A DNA stretch of 64,000 nucleotides. It comes from Zychaea mexicana. Lineage: Eukaryota; Mucoromycota; Mucoromycetes; Mucorales; Lichtheimiaceae. The stretch's first letter is position 1; the number at the start of each line of letters is the position of its first letter. The translations under genes and the position numbers were made by a program. The notes beneath the pieces are model-generated. The model had not been told where the DNA came from. It worked only from the letters and a program-made list of their open reading frames with translations, and searched no databases. This document shows positions 23,013 through 32,702 of the stretch, one piece after another. The DNA lies in NCBI RefSeq assembly GCF_025766255.1, contig NW_026516726.1:186001-250000 (forward strand), read 5' to 3'.

Positions 23013-24081
23013 TTACTGGTCCTTGACCTTCTTGGTACCACGGAGAAGACCAGTGCGGCGGGCAGCAATAAGACCGACCTGTTGTCACAATCATAAACAG
23101 GGTCATGATTAGCATCGACTACAACTCGTTTTTATGCATTCACCCAGAAACACGTGATAAAATACATTACCTTTTGACCAGCGGGGGCGGCACGGGAGAT
23201 GGTGGAAGCCTTACCAATGTGCTGATGGTTACCACCACCGTGAGGATGGTCCACGGGGTTCATGGCAACACCACGAGTACGGGGCCAGTTGTTGCGCTTG
23301 GCCTTAGCACGGAAGTAGGCACGACCAGCCTTCAAGAGGGGCTTGTCGATACGACCACCACCAGCAACGACACCAATAGCGGCACGCGAGGTCGAGGGGA
23401 CGATCTTCTTGGAGCCAGAGGGCATACGGAGACGGGTCTTGCCGTCGTCGCCGTGACCGATAATGGTGACATAGTTACCGGAGGCACGGGCAAGAGCACC
23501 ACGGTCACCAGCCTTTTCTTCGACGTTGCAGATAACGGTACCTTCGGGCATGGAGCCCAAGGGCAAGACGTTACCAACGTTCAACGAAGCCTTCTTACCA
23601 CAGTACACGAACTGGCCGGTGTACATGCCTTCGGTGGCAATGAAAGTCTCGGTGCGAAGCTTGTACCTATTATCAACGGTAGCAAAAGCGAAAGGTTAGG
23701 CACTTGTTTATCATCGATGTCGTTTGGGGGGAATTCGTGAAATAATAAATGCGTATCGTTATTGCTGGAAAAAAACATACTTGTAGGGATCGCGGAAGAC
23801 AACCTATAATTTATATGATAAAAGTAAACAAATATAGTGATGAATAACAAGATTTATCTAGTGACAAACGTTTTAGCCTATTCTCATTTCATTCTTGTTA
23901 CCTTGGCAAGGGGAGCACCACGTCCGGGATCGTGAACAATTTCCTTGACAAGACCACGGATGTAGCCGTGACGTTCAGAGTAATCCTGGACACGGAATTG
24001 AGCAGCGCCCTTGCGACCGACAGTGTGGGCCTTGAAGACGCTTCCGGCACCTTTTCTTTGAGCACGAATGACACGACCCAT
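23013..24081 (-). CDS. RPL2: 60S ribosomal protein uL2 (yeast L2, human L8)
   Basis: A core protein of the large subunit next to the peptidyl transferase centre. Four exons (24081-23902, 23803-23781, 23666-23171, 23078-23013) total 765 nt, giving exactly 254 aa, the family length. The start [20 protein letters not shown] is canonical. A 23-nt exon codes VVFRDPYK. The long exon has the invariant [20 protein letters not shown] loop, which includes the conserved histidine near the active centre, and the last exon ends [12 protein letters not shown]. Codon use is strongly C/G-biased at third positions (for example GGTCTTATTGCTGCCCGCCG), unlike its neighbours, as expected for a highly expressed gene. 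The ligase start lies only 238 nt downstream of its stop. Confidence 0.98.
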
Positions 24082-24203
24082 TTTTAACTATGCTGTAATG
24101 GAAAATGTTGGCAATAGAAAAAAAAATAACCCAACGTCAATTGTCGATTCTTCCATCAATCCATCCATCTCTATCCCATTCGATCCATCCACCCCGTATT
24201 CAT

Positions 24204-24227
24204 CGTTCGTTCATCCGTTCGTTCATC
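24204..24227. repeat. 12-bp perfect tandem repeat upstream of uL2
   Basis: CGTTCGTTCATC occurs twice in direct tandem at 24204-24215 and 24216-24227, about 120-145 bp upstream of the uL2 ATG, within a CATCCATC-rich stretch. It sits where promoter or leader elements of a ribosomal protein gene are expected. No known factor is assigned. Confidence 0.7.
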
Positions 24228-25577
24228 CACCAATCTGCCATCGTCGCTTTCCCTTTGCCTACGCCATCCATAGCTTACACCCTTATACACTACTTACAAG
24301 GTGGAAAGAGGAGGATCAGTGTGATCCTTGTAGTGCCACCAATAAGAATTCACGCCGCTGAGGTTGAAACAATAGCCCCGCTATAACCAGTAACTAGGTA
24401 GATCCACCTGCCCGTTGTTATATCCAACATCACCTCAATCGAACCTCTCCTCTATTGACTCCAACTAATATGATAAAGCATTCAATAACTTCTTATAAAC
24501 GCTCAACATAACTTTTTGGAATAGAGTGCAACGCTTTTTAGCGCCTAAAAAAACAATGCTAGAATACAATTACTTAAATTTATGCTATTATGTTATAATG
24601 TGTGATTAAAGGTTATCATTACAACTGTGTTGTATAGCATATTATCTTCCGAGAATGCACCCTGTCTGTGGTTAACAAGAAGAAGACGTTACTTTTTTTT
24701 CACTCACTTTATTGTATCACGTGAGATGCATATAAAGCACATAGTTATATTTGCTGTTACCTCAGAGTGTACAGGTATACGAATAGCTGGTTAAAAGACT
24801 TAATACACAGACCTAGTTTCCGTGCTTCGATCTTTTACTGCTCAGACACCCATTATCATTACAATCAACTTCTCAAATGTTTCTCTTCTCCTTATCTGGT
24901 ATAGCTGGTACGAAACCAGATTGAATAAAGGAAAGACATTTCGACAATTTGACTTTTCCACCTTATTCAAACGCATCTCCTTATCTTTTCTTTCTCATTT
25001 TGCAAACATCAACAGGCGTTCTCTTCAACATTATTCACAAAAAGAATACTAGCTTTCTTGACTAACGGATGATACTCTTATTATACTCACGTGTGGATAA
25101 AACAGTTGCATTACATGAAAAGCAACCATGTTCAAATAGGTTCTGTCCATTCGTCTTTTTATTCCACACATTTGCTTGGTGCTTCTTTTCTTCTTTGAAC
25201 ATTTCTGCATTTGCCCTTTGCTAATTGAGGCACACTTCTACTGGTGGCATGCAACTATAAACAGTTAGCACACCATTCATCGTGTCTAACTCCGACTCAA
25301 CTCTGGTTTTGCTGTTAGTTTCCTCTACATATCAAGTTTGTTTTTGATTACATAAATCATAACAATATCTATGGTTATCTTTTCGTTCTGCTCGTACTGA
25401 TGTCAAATCATGCTCTGATGAACTACTGTAAGTTTCACTGCATTATCAGGGCGCAACTACATAAAGTTTCTGCTTTGGTTAATTCTGAGTCATTATAATA
25501 TGAAAATTCGACGTTTGCATGAATGTAAGATTAAACTATAAGAGTGTAATAAAGGAAGATGATTTCATTCAAATGCT

Positions 25578-25815
25578 TGGTTAGACGAAGCGTTTAGCCA
25601 TAACAACGTCGCCTGGGTCTTCAAGAAACTCCTCCAGATGAGCTAGAAGTATACATTTTAATTTCGAGTTCTTCCTTTTCTCGATAAGACCGGATGTTTA
25701 CCTCTTCTTCGAAGCTGTACAGTATATAATGCGTTTCGTGGTGATCCAAAATGCCACAAATGCGGCTTAGTAGGCAGTATTTGCGCTCGACATGATGTCC
25801 CACAGAAAACTACTA
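25578..25815 (-). pseudogene. Possible gene fragment, unknown
   Basis: The minus strand reads GHHVERKYCLLSRICGILD and ends in YSFEEE before a GTAAAC donor. A second stretch after the intron-like gap reads EFLEDPGDVVMAKRFV followed by a stop. The composition is protein-like and the join can be made in frame. Upstream the frame is broken by TAG codons, and no family is recognised. This is either the end of a small gene or a relic. Confidence 0.3.
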
Positions 25816-25919
25816 GTATCTCCAAACTGGGGAGAAGTAAGCTATATGAACATGCAGTTGTGTTATAGTATACAGCATAAAGCGAGTCAAATTACGTAGT
25901 ATCATTACATGCATTATAT

Positions 25920-27110
25920 TTCCAAAGGGCGGTCCTCCGAGATATACAAGAAATTGAAAGATCTACGCTCGAAATCACTAGAGAGGTTAGTGCGCAACAA
26001 AGACTCTGAATCTCTTAAATCAGGTTTGATACCTCGCTTTAAAAAGCATTAAAAGATGTAACCAGATCCGAGCGCGAACTGGGAATAACTCGACAATAGA
26101 TGGATCAGAACACCACCCAAATTCATTGGTATTTAAAAACGGCAGAGAGAAAGGGCTCGTGACATTGGCAAATCTAAATTGAAGACATAGCTCATTGGCC
26201 AGATATGTTAAAAGATGGGCCGCATCGCTCTAGCAAAGCTTGGTAATACGCAAAAATCTCAATTGGATGAGTGCTGATAATCTAATATAGGGGATACAAC
26301 GAGTTCCCAAATGCTCAAGTTGGTTAATAACGCAATAACTAGAGCAAAAACGATTCTAAAGCATTATAACGAAGCATGTAGATTACTATCATAAATGCTT
26401 CTTTTTAAGACGTGAAATACTGTATGGCGGTATCAAGTCATTACTGTAGATGAAGGACATTCTGGTCTCCAAATGGCACCGATATTGATTCTTGCGCTCT
26501 TCGCCAGAGTATATAAATTAGAAGCGTGCGTTCAATGATCTCAGACTGTTAGAGGTAATACTTTATCTATTTAAGTTTTAATATATAAATGGTAACGAGA
26601 ATATCTTGTATGATTAATTGCAGCAAGAGCAGGAGCAACGTGAAACGCATGCACATCTTCGCAGATGTCAACGGTTTACAGTATTCATGTAGTGGAAAAC
26701 GAGCTCCGCGGAGAAGGACGCAAAACAATAGTTCAAAAAGGTACACGGTCAATCATAGCATCAACCGCAACCGCAACCAGTAGACCATGGCGAACAAAAG
26801 CAGTATTCAGAAGAGCAGCTGCTACAGCCGGATGAGGATCAAATAGCTTCAAAGAAAACATTAAACTGAAAAGCGAAGGTTGCATCAGACCACCCGGAGC
26901 ACCAGCGTCAAGGAAGAAGCACCGCCAATGAGACTATCAATGACGAGGAGAGCTTTGATGACGGACAAGTAGCAGTAGACCGTCTCAAGGACTCGATGAT
27001 ACATCTCCGGGAAATTACATGGGCATAACACGTGTGGAGAACGGGAAAAAAGAACATTAAGCTCCTGCAACAAGAGCTCAGAATCTAAGAAAACTTAATG
27101 ATTCGTGGAG
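25920..27110 (+). pseudogene. Decayed coding-like region, unknown origin
   Basis: Several segments in the same orientation translate to protein-like sequence interrupted by stops and shifts: VLRDIQEIERSTLEITREVS near 25930, KALKDVTRSERELGI near 26045, and DEESFDDGQVAVDRLKDSM near 26940. The local composition is more GC-rich and CAG/CAA-rich than the flanks. No transposase, reverse transcriptase or other known domain could be named, so its identity stays open. Confidence 0.3.
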
Positions 27111-28208
27111 TAATATTACATGCGAATGTACGTCTTGGCACCTTACATTTTACAAATTTTTATAGTCTCTCATACCTTCCTTACGCTGTCGTATACATCA
27201 TTTTCAAATGCTTGCTAATTATTTTTATCTTAGATCTTTATATGTCTTAGTATTTACTACGACGCATGCCAATTCCAATACACTTTACGCTACTGACTAT
27301 GGACTTTATATTATATGTACAGTAGCACTCCACTCTTGTTTTCGAACGTGCATATCTTCATGCAAAACACACAATCTATATGAATAAAGTATGGTGTTTT
27401 ATGGTGGGGCTATAGAAACATTATTCACTTTTCAATACAGTATATATGAAGAGTTTCCATGGTCCTTTGACGGTGCTGTTGTCGCTTAAACGCTGTATTT
27501 TTATGCTGCTACTGCTTCTGCACTAGCATAAAAGACTTGTCGCATACACAGTTACAGTAACAAGTTCAGCTCAATATATTGACACTTCACATTCTAAGAA
27601 TCTCATTTATAATGAGTGATAATAGTACAGAGAGTAAAATATATGCAGATTTATTGTTCTGAAAGCATATATCAGTCTTTATGAAATAAACCAAGGAGCG
27701 GCAAACATGACCAATGATACTCTTGAATTTGATGTAAATAGCTTTAAAAGCCTAGATAAACAAAGATCGCCTGTCAGTTTTTGCATTTAAATGTTCGTCT
27801 TAACCTCGTGTATCCGCGATCCTCACGTACCTTTTGTATGTACTGCATATTGCTTTTGCGATTTGGGAAAATAGCATCCAGTATTGTAAATCACACTGTA
27901 TATGTGTCGGTGATTACATCTGTTCATTGATTTTGGATCGTAAAGCCGCACTGTATATGCGTCGGCAGCTCCATCCTTTTTTCTTTCTATTTGTTGCTTC
28001 CCCTACAAGATCGAAACAAACATAGCGTTAGAAAATCAGTCAACTAGATCTTAAATGCCGTTCAGATAATTCAGAGAATAACTTACCATTTATAATGTAT
28101 GTTGAAGGTATGTGATAATGCAATGCATAAGTGATTGATGTCAAAGAGATCTCCTTGGTTCATGGTTGCTGCTCCTTCAATTTCCCAGTTATATGGTATA
28201 AATTAGTT

Positions 28209-28768
28209 TTATACTTTGCTCGTTGGTTTTTTAGTGTGTTCCTCTTGCTCCGATTGATCCAAATGTTCAACCCAAGCCAACGATGGGATCCGTGGTTGCG
28301 TTTTCGGTGAGTGACACCACGAGATCACCGACCCAGACGATATAAACTCGTTGCCTTCACCAGAATAGCACATGCATGCTACACCGGGCCTGTGGGCCAC
28401 CATACGCCCACCCATGGCCTGCAAGGCCATCATCGGCGCCCCAGCAGATGATACTCCAACGCACATGGCAAAGTGTTGCGATGGTAAAACATCGGCACTG
28501 ACATCCATGCTGCATGCATTCCAGCGCATGTCCTGTGTGGTAAGTGCATGAGAGTGGAGAAATTGGCGGTGTCATTTGTGCTGTGTCGTACAGGAAAACG
28601 TGAGGAGTGCGAGGAGAACAATGCGACTTGGATCCTCCCTCCCTCAGTGGAAGGCAGAATCTGGCGTGGTGAATGGACTTGAAATGCAACAGCATTGCAA
28701 TGAAGATCGTCGGGAAACAGAAGCACCAACAGAGACGCCAACCTCGAGAACCGGATACATCTATGCAT
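28209..28768 (-). CDS. Hypothetical protein, two-exon candidate
   Basis: A two-exon model joins RIQVALFSSHSSRFP to DMRWNACSMDVSADVLP, using a GTACGA donor near 28591 and the acceptor CACACAG just before 28532, with an intron of about 60 nt. The second exon continues MALQAMGGRMVAHRPGVACM and ends in a charged tail at 28209. GC content here is clearly higher than in the flanking DNA, which supports coding. Some stretches (GVACMCYSGEGNEFISSGS) recall the strands of a WD-type beta-propeller, but that is weak. No family is assigned. The true start may lie elsewhere, or the locus may be a fragment. Confidence 0.35.
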
Positions 28769-28799
28769 GACTAGAATGGCTTGAACAACATTCTAGTCA
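28768..28799. repeat. Perfect 11-bp inverted repeat (hairpin)
   Basis: TGACTAGAATG at 28768-28778 is mirrored by CATTCTAGTCA at 28789-28799, with a 10-nt loop. It lies at the start-codon end of the candidate gene at 28209-28768 and only 8 nt from a second hairpin. Confidence 0.85.
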
Positions 28800-28806
28800 G
28801 AAACCC

Positions 28807-28870
28807 CATCCCTTATAACGATCTCTTTTTCCAAGTTGCAGCTAGGAAAAAACAGTCGTTATAAGGGATG
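28807..28870. repeat. Perfect 15-bp inverted repeat with 34-nt spacer
   Basis: CATCCCTTATAACGA at 28807-28821 is the exact reverse complement of TCGTTATAAGGGATG at 28856-28870. The spacer is 34 nt. The structure could be a terminator-like hairpin, the ends of a tiny fold-back element or a binding palindrome. Which of these it is cannot be told from one copy. Confidence 0.85.
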
Positions 28871-28987
28871 CATCAAGAGCATTTATCGTTAGTGATTTCT
28901 GAATGTTACACTGATAATAGCACAGACCCACGCGTTTTCTCTTTATACGTCACTGAATAAAAAAGCCTGTACATACCATCATTGTCG

Positions 28988-29401
28988 TCAAAGAACTGCC
29001 TTGCATATCTCTGCTGTGATTCTGATTCTGAGTGGCAGTCGGAACAATGTTTGCAGAAGCCTCACTACACTTTGTGTTCTTACGCGCGTTTTAAAGGTGC
29101 GGACGCGTGTGACTTCCAGGAGATTGGCAGACTTTCGCCGTTTATGTCCAAGCGTTTTAGTACTCTGGCGGTGCATTTGTATCGTCTTAAAGACGACCGA
29201 CCAAGAAGAACAGTGATCGCACTCTTCAGTCTTATCTTCGTATAAATGACGTTGTGTGCTTGTACAGATCATGCAACTGTCTGTAAGGTTGACCTGCTGC
29301 CCACGTATCGACGCAAACTTAATCAATGAACGGATACCTTGTGGAGAGAAAACTTCAAATCGGCGTAAAGAAGGAAAAATACTCTGTGAGTTAGAATCCA
29401 A
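28988..29401 (-). CDS. Hypothetical Cys-containing protein candidate
   Basis: An uninterrupted 137-codon frame with two CxxC pairs (CMIC and CDHC, spaced 19 residues) that could bind zinc, followed by a basic, Arg/Lys-rich stretch (LGHKRRKSANLLEVTRVRT). The opposite strand also has an 87-codon frame here, so coding strand is not certain. No family is recognised. It may be a gene fragment or a chance frame in a GC-richer island. Confidence 0.25.
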   Translation of the reverse strand: MDSNSQSIFPSLRRFEVFSPQGIRSLIKFASIRGQQVNLTDSCMICTSTQRHLYEDKTEECDHCSSWSVVFKTIQMHRQSTKTLGHKRRKSANLLEVTRVRTFKTRVRTQSVVRLLQTLFRLPLRIRITAEICKAVL

Positions 29402-30963
29402 TTTATTGTTACATGACTGCCATCTGCGATATCGGTATATTATGTACTAATAGTGTATACTGTTATTTTTTGTGTAGGAGGAAGCGATATACATTTGGTT
29501 GTTAGAATCGACCCTTTTCGTCTTAAGCCATCTCGTTGATCTGGTGCAACAAGCGCCCAGACATATATTTGTTTTTAGCGGGTGCGTGGTCACGCTATGT
29601 ACCTGTTGGTAGGCTCATTGTCTGGTTTTATAAGCTGAAATTATCCGAGTGGGACGTATCAATGACGATAATGTTATAGCCGGTCGTCATGTCAACTATC
29701 ATATCCGCTCGTGCTGGGAGTTTAGCTTAACATCTTATTATTGATGCCTTAGGCTATGTAATAATGTAGTTGGACAAACTTCGAAACAATCACTCGGATA
29801 CGGTCGACTCATTATTCTATTGAGTCGATAGGATATAAACCTCGTTTAAGAAAGAGAGATGTTTTGTTTACTTTCCATAACAACGACAATGTATGCGTCG
29901 TTCGTTTGAGAAGCGTAATGTCGACCACAATCTGTGTTTTTGATTTTACACTATTATGTACGAATGCTCATCGTATGTGTTCTTCTGCATAAAGTAAGAA
30001 TAGCTACGCTTTTAGTTAAAGTGTAAAAATGGTATACTGTAAAGAAAAAGTTATTTCTTGCATAATGTAAGTCAACGAAAACCTCAAGTGTGCTTGCTAC
30101 TTTATCATGGTATCATATGTAGTATTTCGTTGAAACAAACGGTTAATGTAATCCACAGCTCCGCAGGCGATGAGAAAATATTGTTGGCACGTTTCAAGAA
30201 GAAAATACAAAAGAAAACAATAAGCAAGCTAATGTAGATACTTGTGGGACCCATTTTCCAATGCATTCATAGTACTATCATACCCTCATCAATTTGAAGC
30301 CGTATGGGGATTCTTCCTGAGTATACATAGCCACCCCAATTCTATTTAACCTGGAAACGGCGGGTCGGAAGTTCTCTGATGCTATACAGTATACGAACAG
30401 CGGTTACGTATAGAAGTACGGCGTCCGGCAACAGCAGAGCTATAAATACGGCTTGTTGACGATGTTCCAGTTTCTTTTGGGAGCACTTCGTTTTCATTCA
30501 CCTCCAGGACTTACCAGTAGTCCTGGCCTGTAAGTTTTTTATTAGTTAACAATAAAAAGAAGTTAATTGATACCTAGAAAGCTACGGGGTAACCAAATAA
30601 GTGCTGGAGGGGAGGCAATACGTTTCGTTGATACATTTATGCACTTTTTCACGATCGCCTATCATCAATAAACTGATCGTTGAATAAAAGGGCGAGCGGT
30701 TCCCTTATTTGAAAAGCTAGCAGATAGATGACTGAGTGGGCCCACTCATATCTATCAATGATATTTTTAATAACACGATCCCAGCGTTTGTTCATTATAT
30801 AATTGTATATAGTACACATTTGGCTTACTCTCAGACTGATATTGTATCTTCTTTCCATCAAAAACCGTGACAAGATCGTAAAACACATTTTCGCTTCGAG
30901 GTACATTAGGAAAAGATATATAATAATGGAAATATATACTGAAAGGTAACAAGTACACAATTT
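29402..30963. other. Gene-poor interval
   Basis: About 1.5 kb without a supported gene. Short ORFs (such as one at 30649-30960) are AT-rich and lack motifs. The right end should carry the 3' UTR of the O-methyltransferase. Confidence 0.5.
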
Positions 30964-31999
30964 CTAAACTTTCGTTTTGCTGATAATAGATACGCCGTCG
31001 AACAGCGGCAATACGACTACTTGTACCCGTGAATCTTGCAAAACATGCTTGTTGAAATCATGAGCATATTTTGCTATTTTCCGAACATTTTTTGATGCCT
31101 CAACAGGGTTATCATCTTCATATCCGGCAATGCGATGTACTTGTCCAAAAAATAAAACTGATGAAAAAGTAAGGGAGAGGTTATTCTATAATTTCAGGTT
31201 TGTGTTTTCTGTTTTCTGCTACCAACCATTGTCTGCAATAATTAATCCTCGATCCGACAAGAGATCATTGTCAATAATGAAATCGTAATATGGGATATAT
31301 CCCTTCTTATCGGCATCTAATATTAAATGACATTCTCCATTTTAGCAAAACGTCGCAAGAGAGCAAAGCGATTGTAGTACTTATCAGCAATCAGAGTATT
31401 ACCTATAAAAACCATATCATATTGTGGCCGTGGTTCTTCTTTTGCTATAGCAATTAAGCTGGAAAGTTGTGCGGTGGAGAGATCCATGAGAATCATGTAC
31501 ACAGGTCTATAGACATTCAATTTGGATACCTTTCCATTGCTTTCCCCAGGCGCATATCGACACGGTCTTCTAAATTTAACTGGTGGATATATCGCTTTGC
31601 AACTTCTTGAGGCTTTGGATCCCTTTCGAGAGTGACTAACTTATCGCTAGGCTTTAACGCGGATGCCATGGCCAGAGTAGAAGAGCCGGTAAACGTGCCG
31701 ATTTCCAAGATACGCTGCGCACCGAAAAGCTTCACCAACTGATGCAACAGACTACCTTGCGTCTCTGGCACCATCATATGAGCATTACCAAACTGGCTTA
31801 GTGTTTCTTGCGCCAAATCATTCAATGCAGCCTTAACAGTGGGTGGGAGCGACGTGCTCATATCCGCAGTGTATTTCTCCTCGTGAAGACGCAAACGGTT
31901 GTCACTGTTGCTTACTGAATTCTCGAGTAAATTGGTGGAATGAAATCGTTTGAGGATTAACGGTTTAGAAATTCTCGGTGACCGTAGTAATTTGTCCAT
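30964..31999 (-). CDS. SAM-dependent O-methyltransferase, family 3 (CCoAOMT/COMT-like)
   Basis: A class I methyltransferase that uses S-adenosylmethionine to methylate small catechol-type or related hydroxyls; the substrate is unknown. Four exons (31999-31530, 31458-31403, 31316-31227, 31157-30964) total 810 nt, 269 aa. Motif I is ILEIGTFTGSSTLAMA, the acidic SAM-binding strand is KLVTLERD, and splicing of exons 2 and 3 restores MVFIDADKKGYIPYY, with the metal-binding Asp. LIIADN follows as the second metal ligand pair, and the C-terminus ends VSIISKTKV as in the family. The first ~45 residues (RISKPLILKRFHSTN) look like a mitochondrial presequence, so a mitochondrial site is possible. Exon 2 is 56 nt. 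Confidence 0.92.
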
Positions 32000-32162
32000 C
32001 TTTATATATAGGAATTGTTGGCATCAACTCTTTTTGACATGACAAGCTCGTTGCTTGTAGGCGGCCGACAGGAAAAAATACTATAAAAAGCCACTCCGCA
32101 CCAGCTTTCCAAGATAACTGTTAACTATATACCCTTAATTGCCCCTCACAAGAATATAAAAG
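32000..32162. promoter_or_regulatory. Shared divergent promoter, 163 bp
   Basis: The O-methyltransferase (minus) and the small coiled-coil gene (plus) start 163 bp apart and face away from each other, so both promoters must fit here. The sequence holds ATATAA-type boxes near each start (for example 32082-32087 and 32155-32160). Specific factor sites were not identified. Confidence 0.6.
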
Positions 32163-32658
32163 ATGGAAGACAAGGTCTACCAAGAATCGAACAGTGCACT
32201 GGACACTTTAAGTAGTGTTTGGGAAGCAACACTTGATTTATTACGCGTTATCACAGAAGCATCAAGCAATTCGATGCGATCAGAACCCAACTTGATGCAA
32301 CTACAAAAACACCGCAAGAGTTTAGACGCGCTATTGGACCAACTCAAGACGCAATCAACCTGGCTACAAGAGAACAAAGACAAAGCAAATCGAACAGAAG
32401 CAGTGGAGTCGAATCCGGGACTTGACCAAGCATTACAGGAACAACGCGAACTACGCCAGGTAAACAGCTTGCTTAAGTATAGCATGCGTTTTCATCAATC
32501 GGATTACTGAATATCCGACTGTTGATTTTCATTATTAGGAATCGATTCAACTCTCAGATCAGCTCAAACAATTGTTAAGTCAATCATATGCGCTTCAGTT
32601 TCAAATGGATATGCTTCTTGCTTCCTGTCACGATCATCCTCTTGTAAATAATCATTAA
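32163..32658 (+). CDS. Small coiled-coil protein, possible Mediator subunit Med30
   Basis: 138 residues from exons 32163-32459 and 32539-32658 (417 nt). The product is nearly all helical with heptad-like spacing (LDALLDQLKTQSTWLQENKD). The last part, QLSDQLKQLLSQSYALQFQM followed by DMLLAS, resembles the C-terminal helix of animal Med30 (a QQLK-x-DQLRNL-x-W-x-IN-ML pattern). The length is also close to that subunit. The resemblance is by eye and short coiled coils mislead easily, so the name is tentative. It is divergently paired with the O-methyltransferase gene. Confidence 0.65.
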
Positions 32659-32702
32659 TCAATACAGTTTTAATACTATATGTAAATGTATTGTGTAAAT
32701 GT

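Larger units (their letters stand above)
24082..28208. other. Gene-poor interval upstream of uL2
   Basis: About 4.1 kb of AT-rich DNA. The first 300 bases should hold the uL2 promoter. No complete gene is supported. Two parts look like decayed coding DNA and are listed separately (25560-25815 and 25920-27110). The rest, including 24400-25500 and 27110-28200, has stops in all frames and no motif that I can recognise. Confidence 0.5.

Noticed and set aside
23105..23740. A 211-codon plus-strand open frame
   Set aside because: It is antisense to the uL2 exon and arises from that gene's strong codon bias. The minus strand has the full conserved ribosomal protein.
29560..29900. Possible retrotransposon relic
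   Set aside because: A few short stretches looked protein-like, but no reverse transcriptase or integrase motif could be read in any frame.
31507..31529. A 23-nt intron in the O-methyltransferase (GTATCC to CTATAG)
   Set aside because: It is implausibly short, and using the later acceptor CTTTCCAG (intron of 71 nt) gives the family-like sequence AMESLIAIAKEE and keeps the frame.
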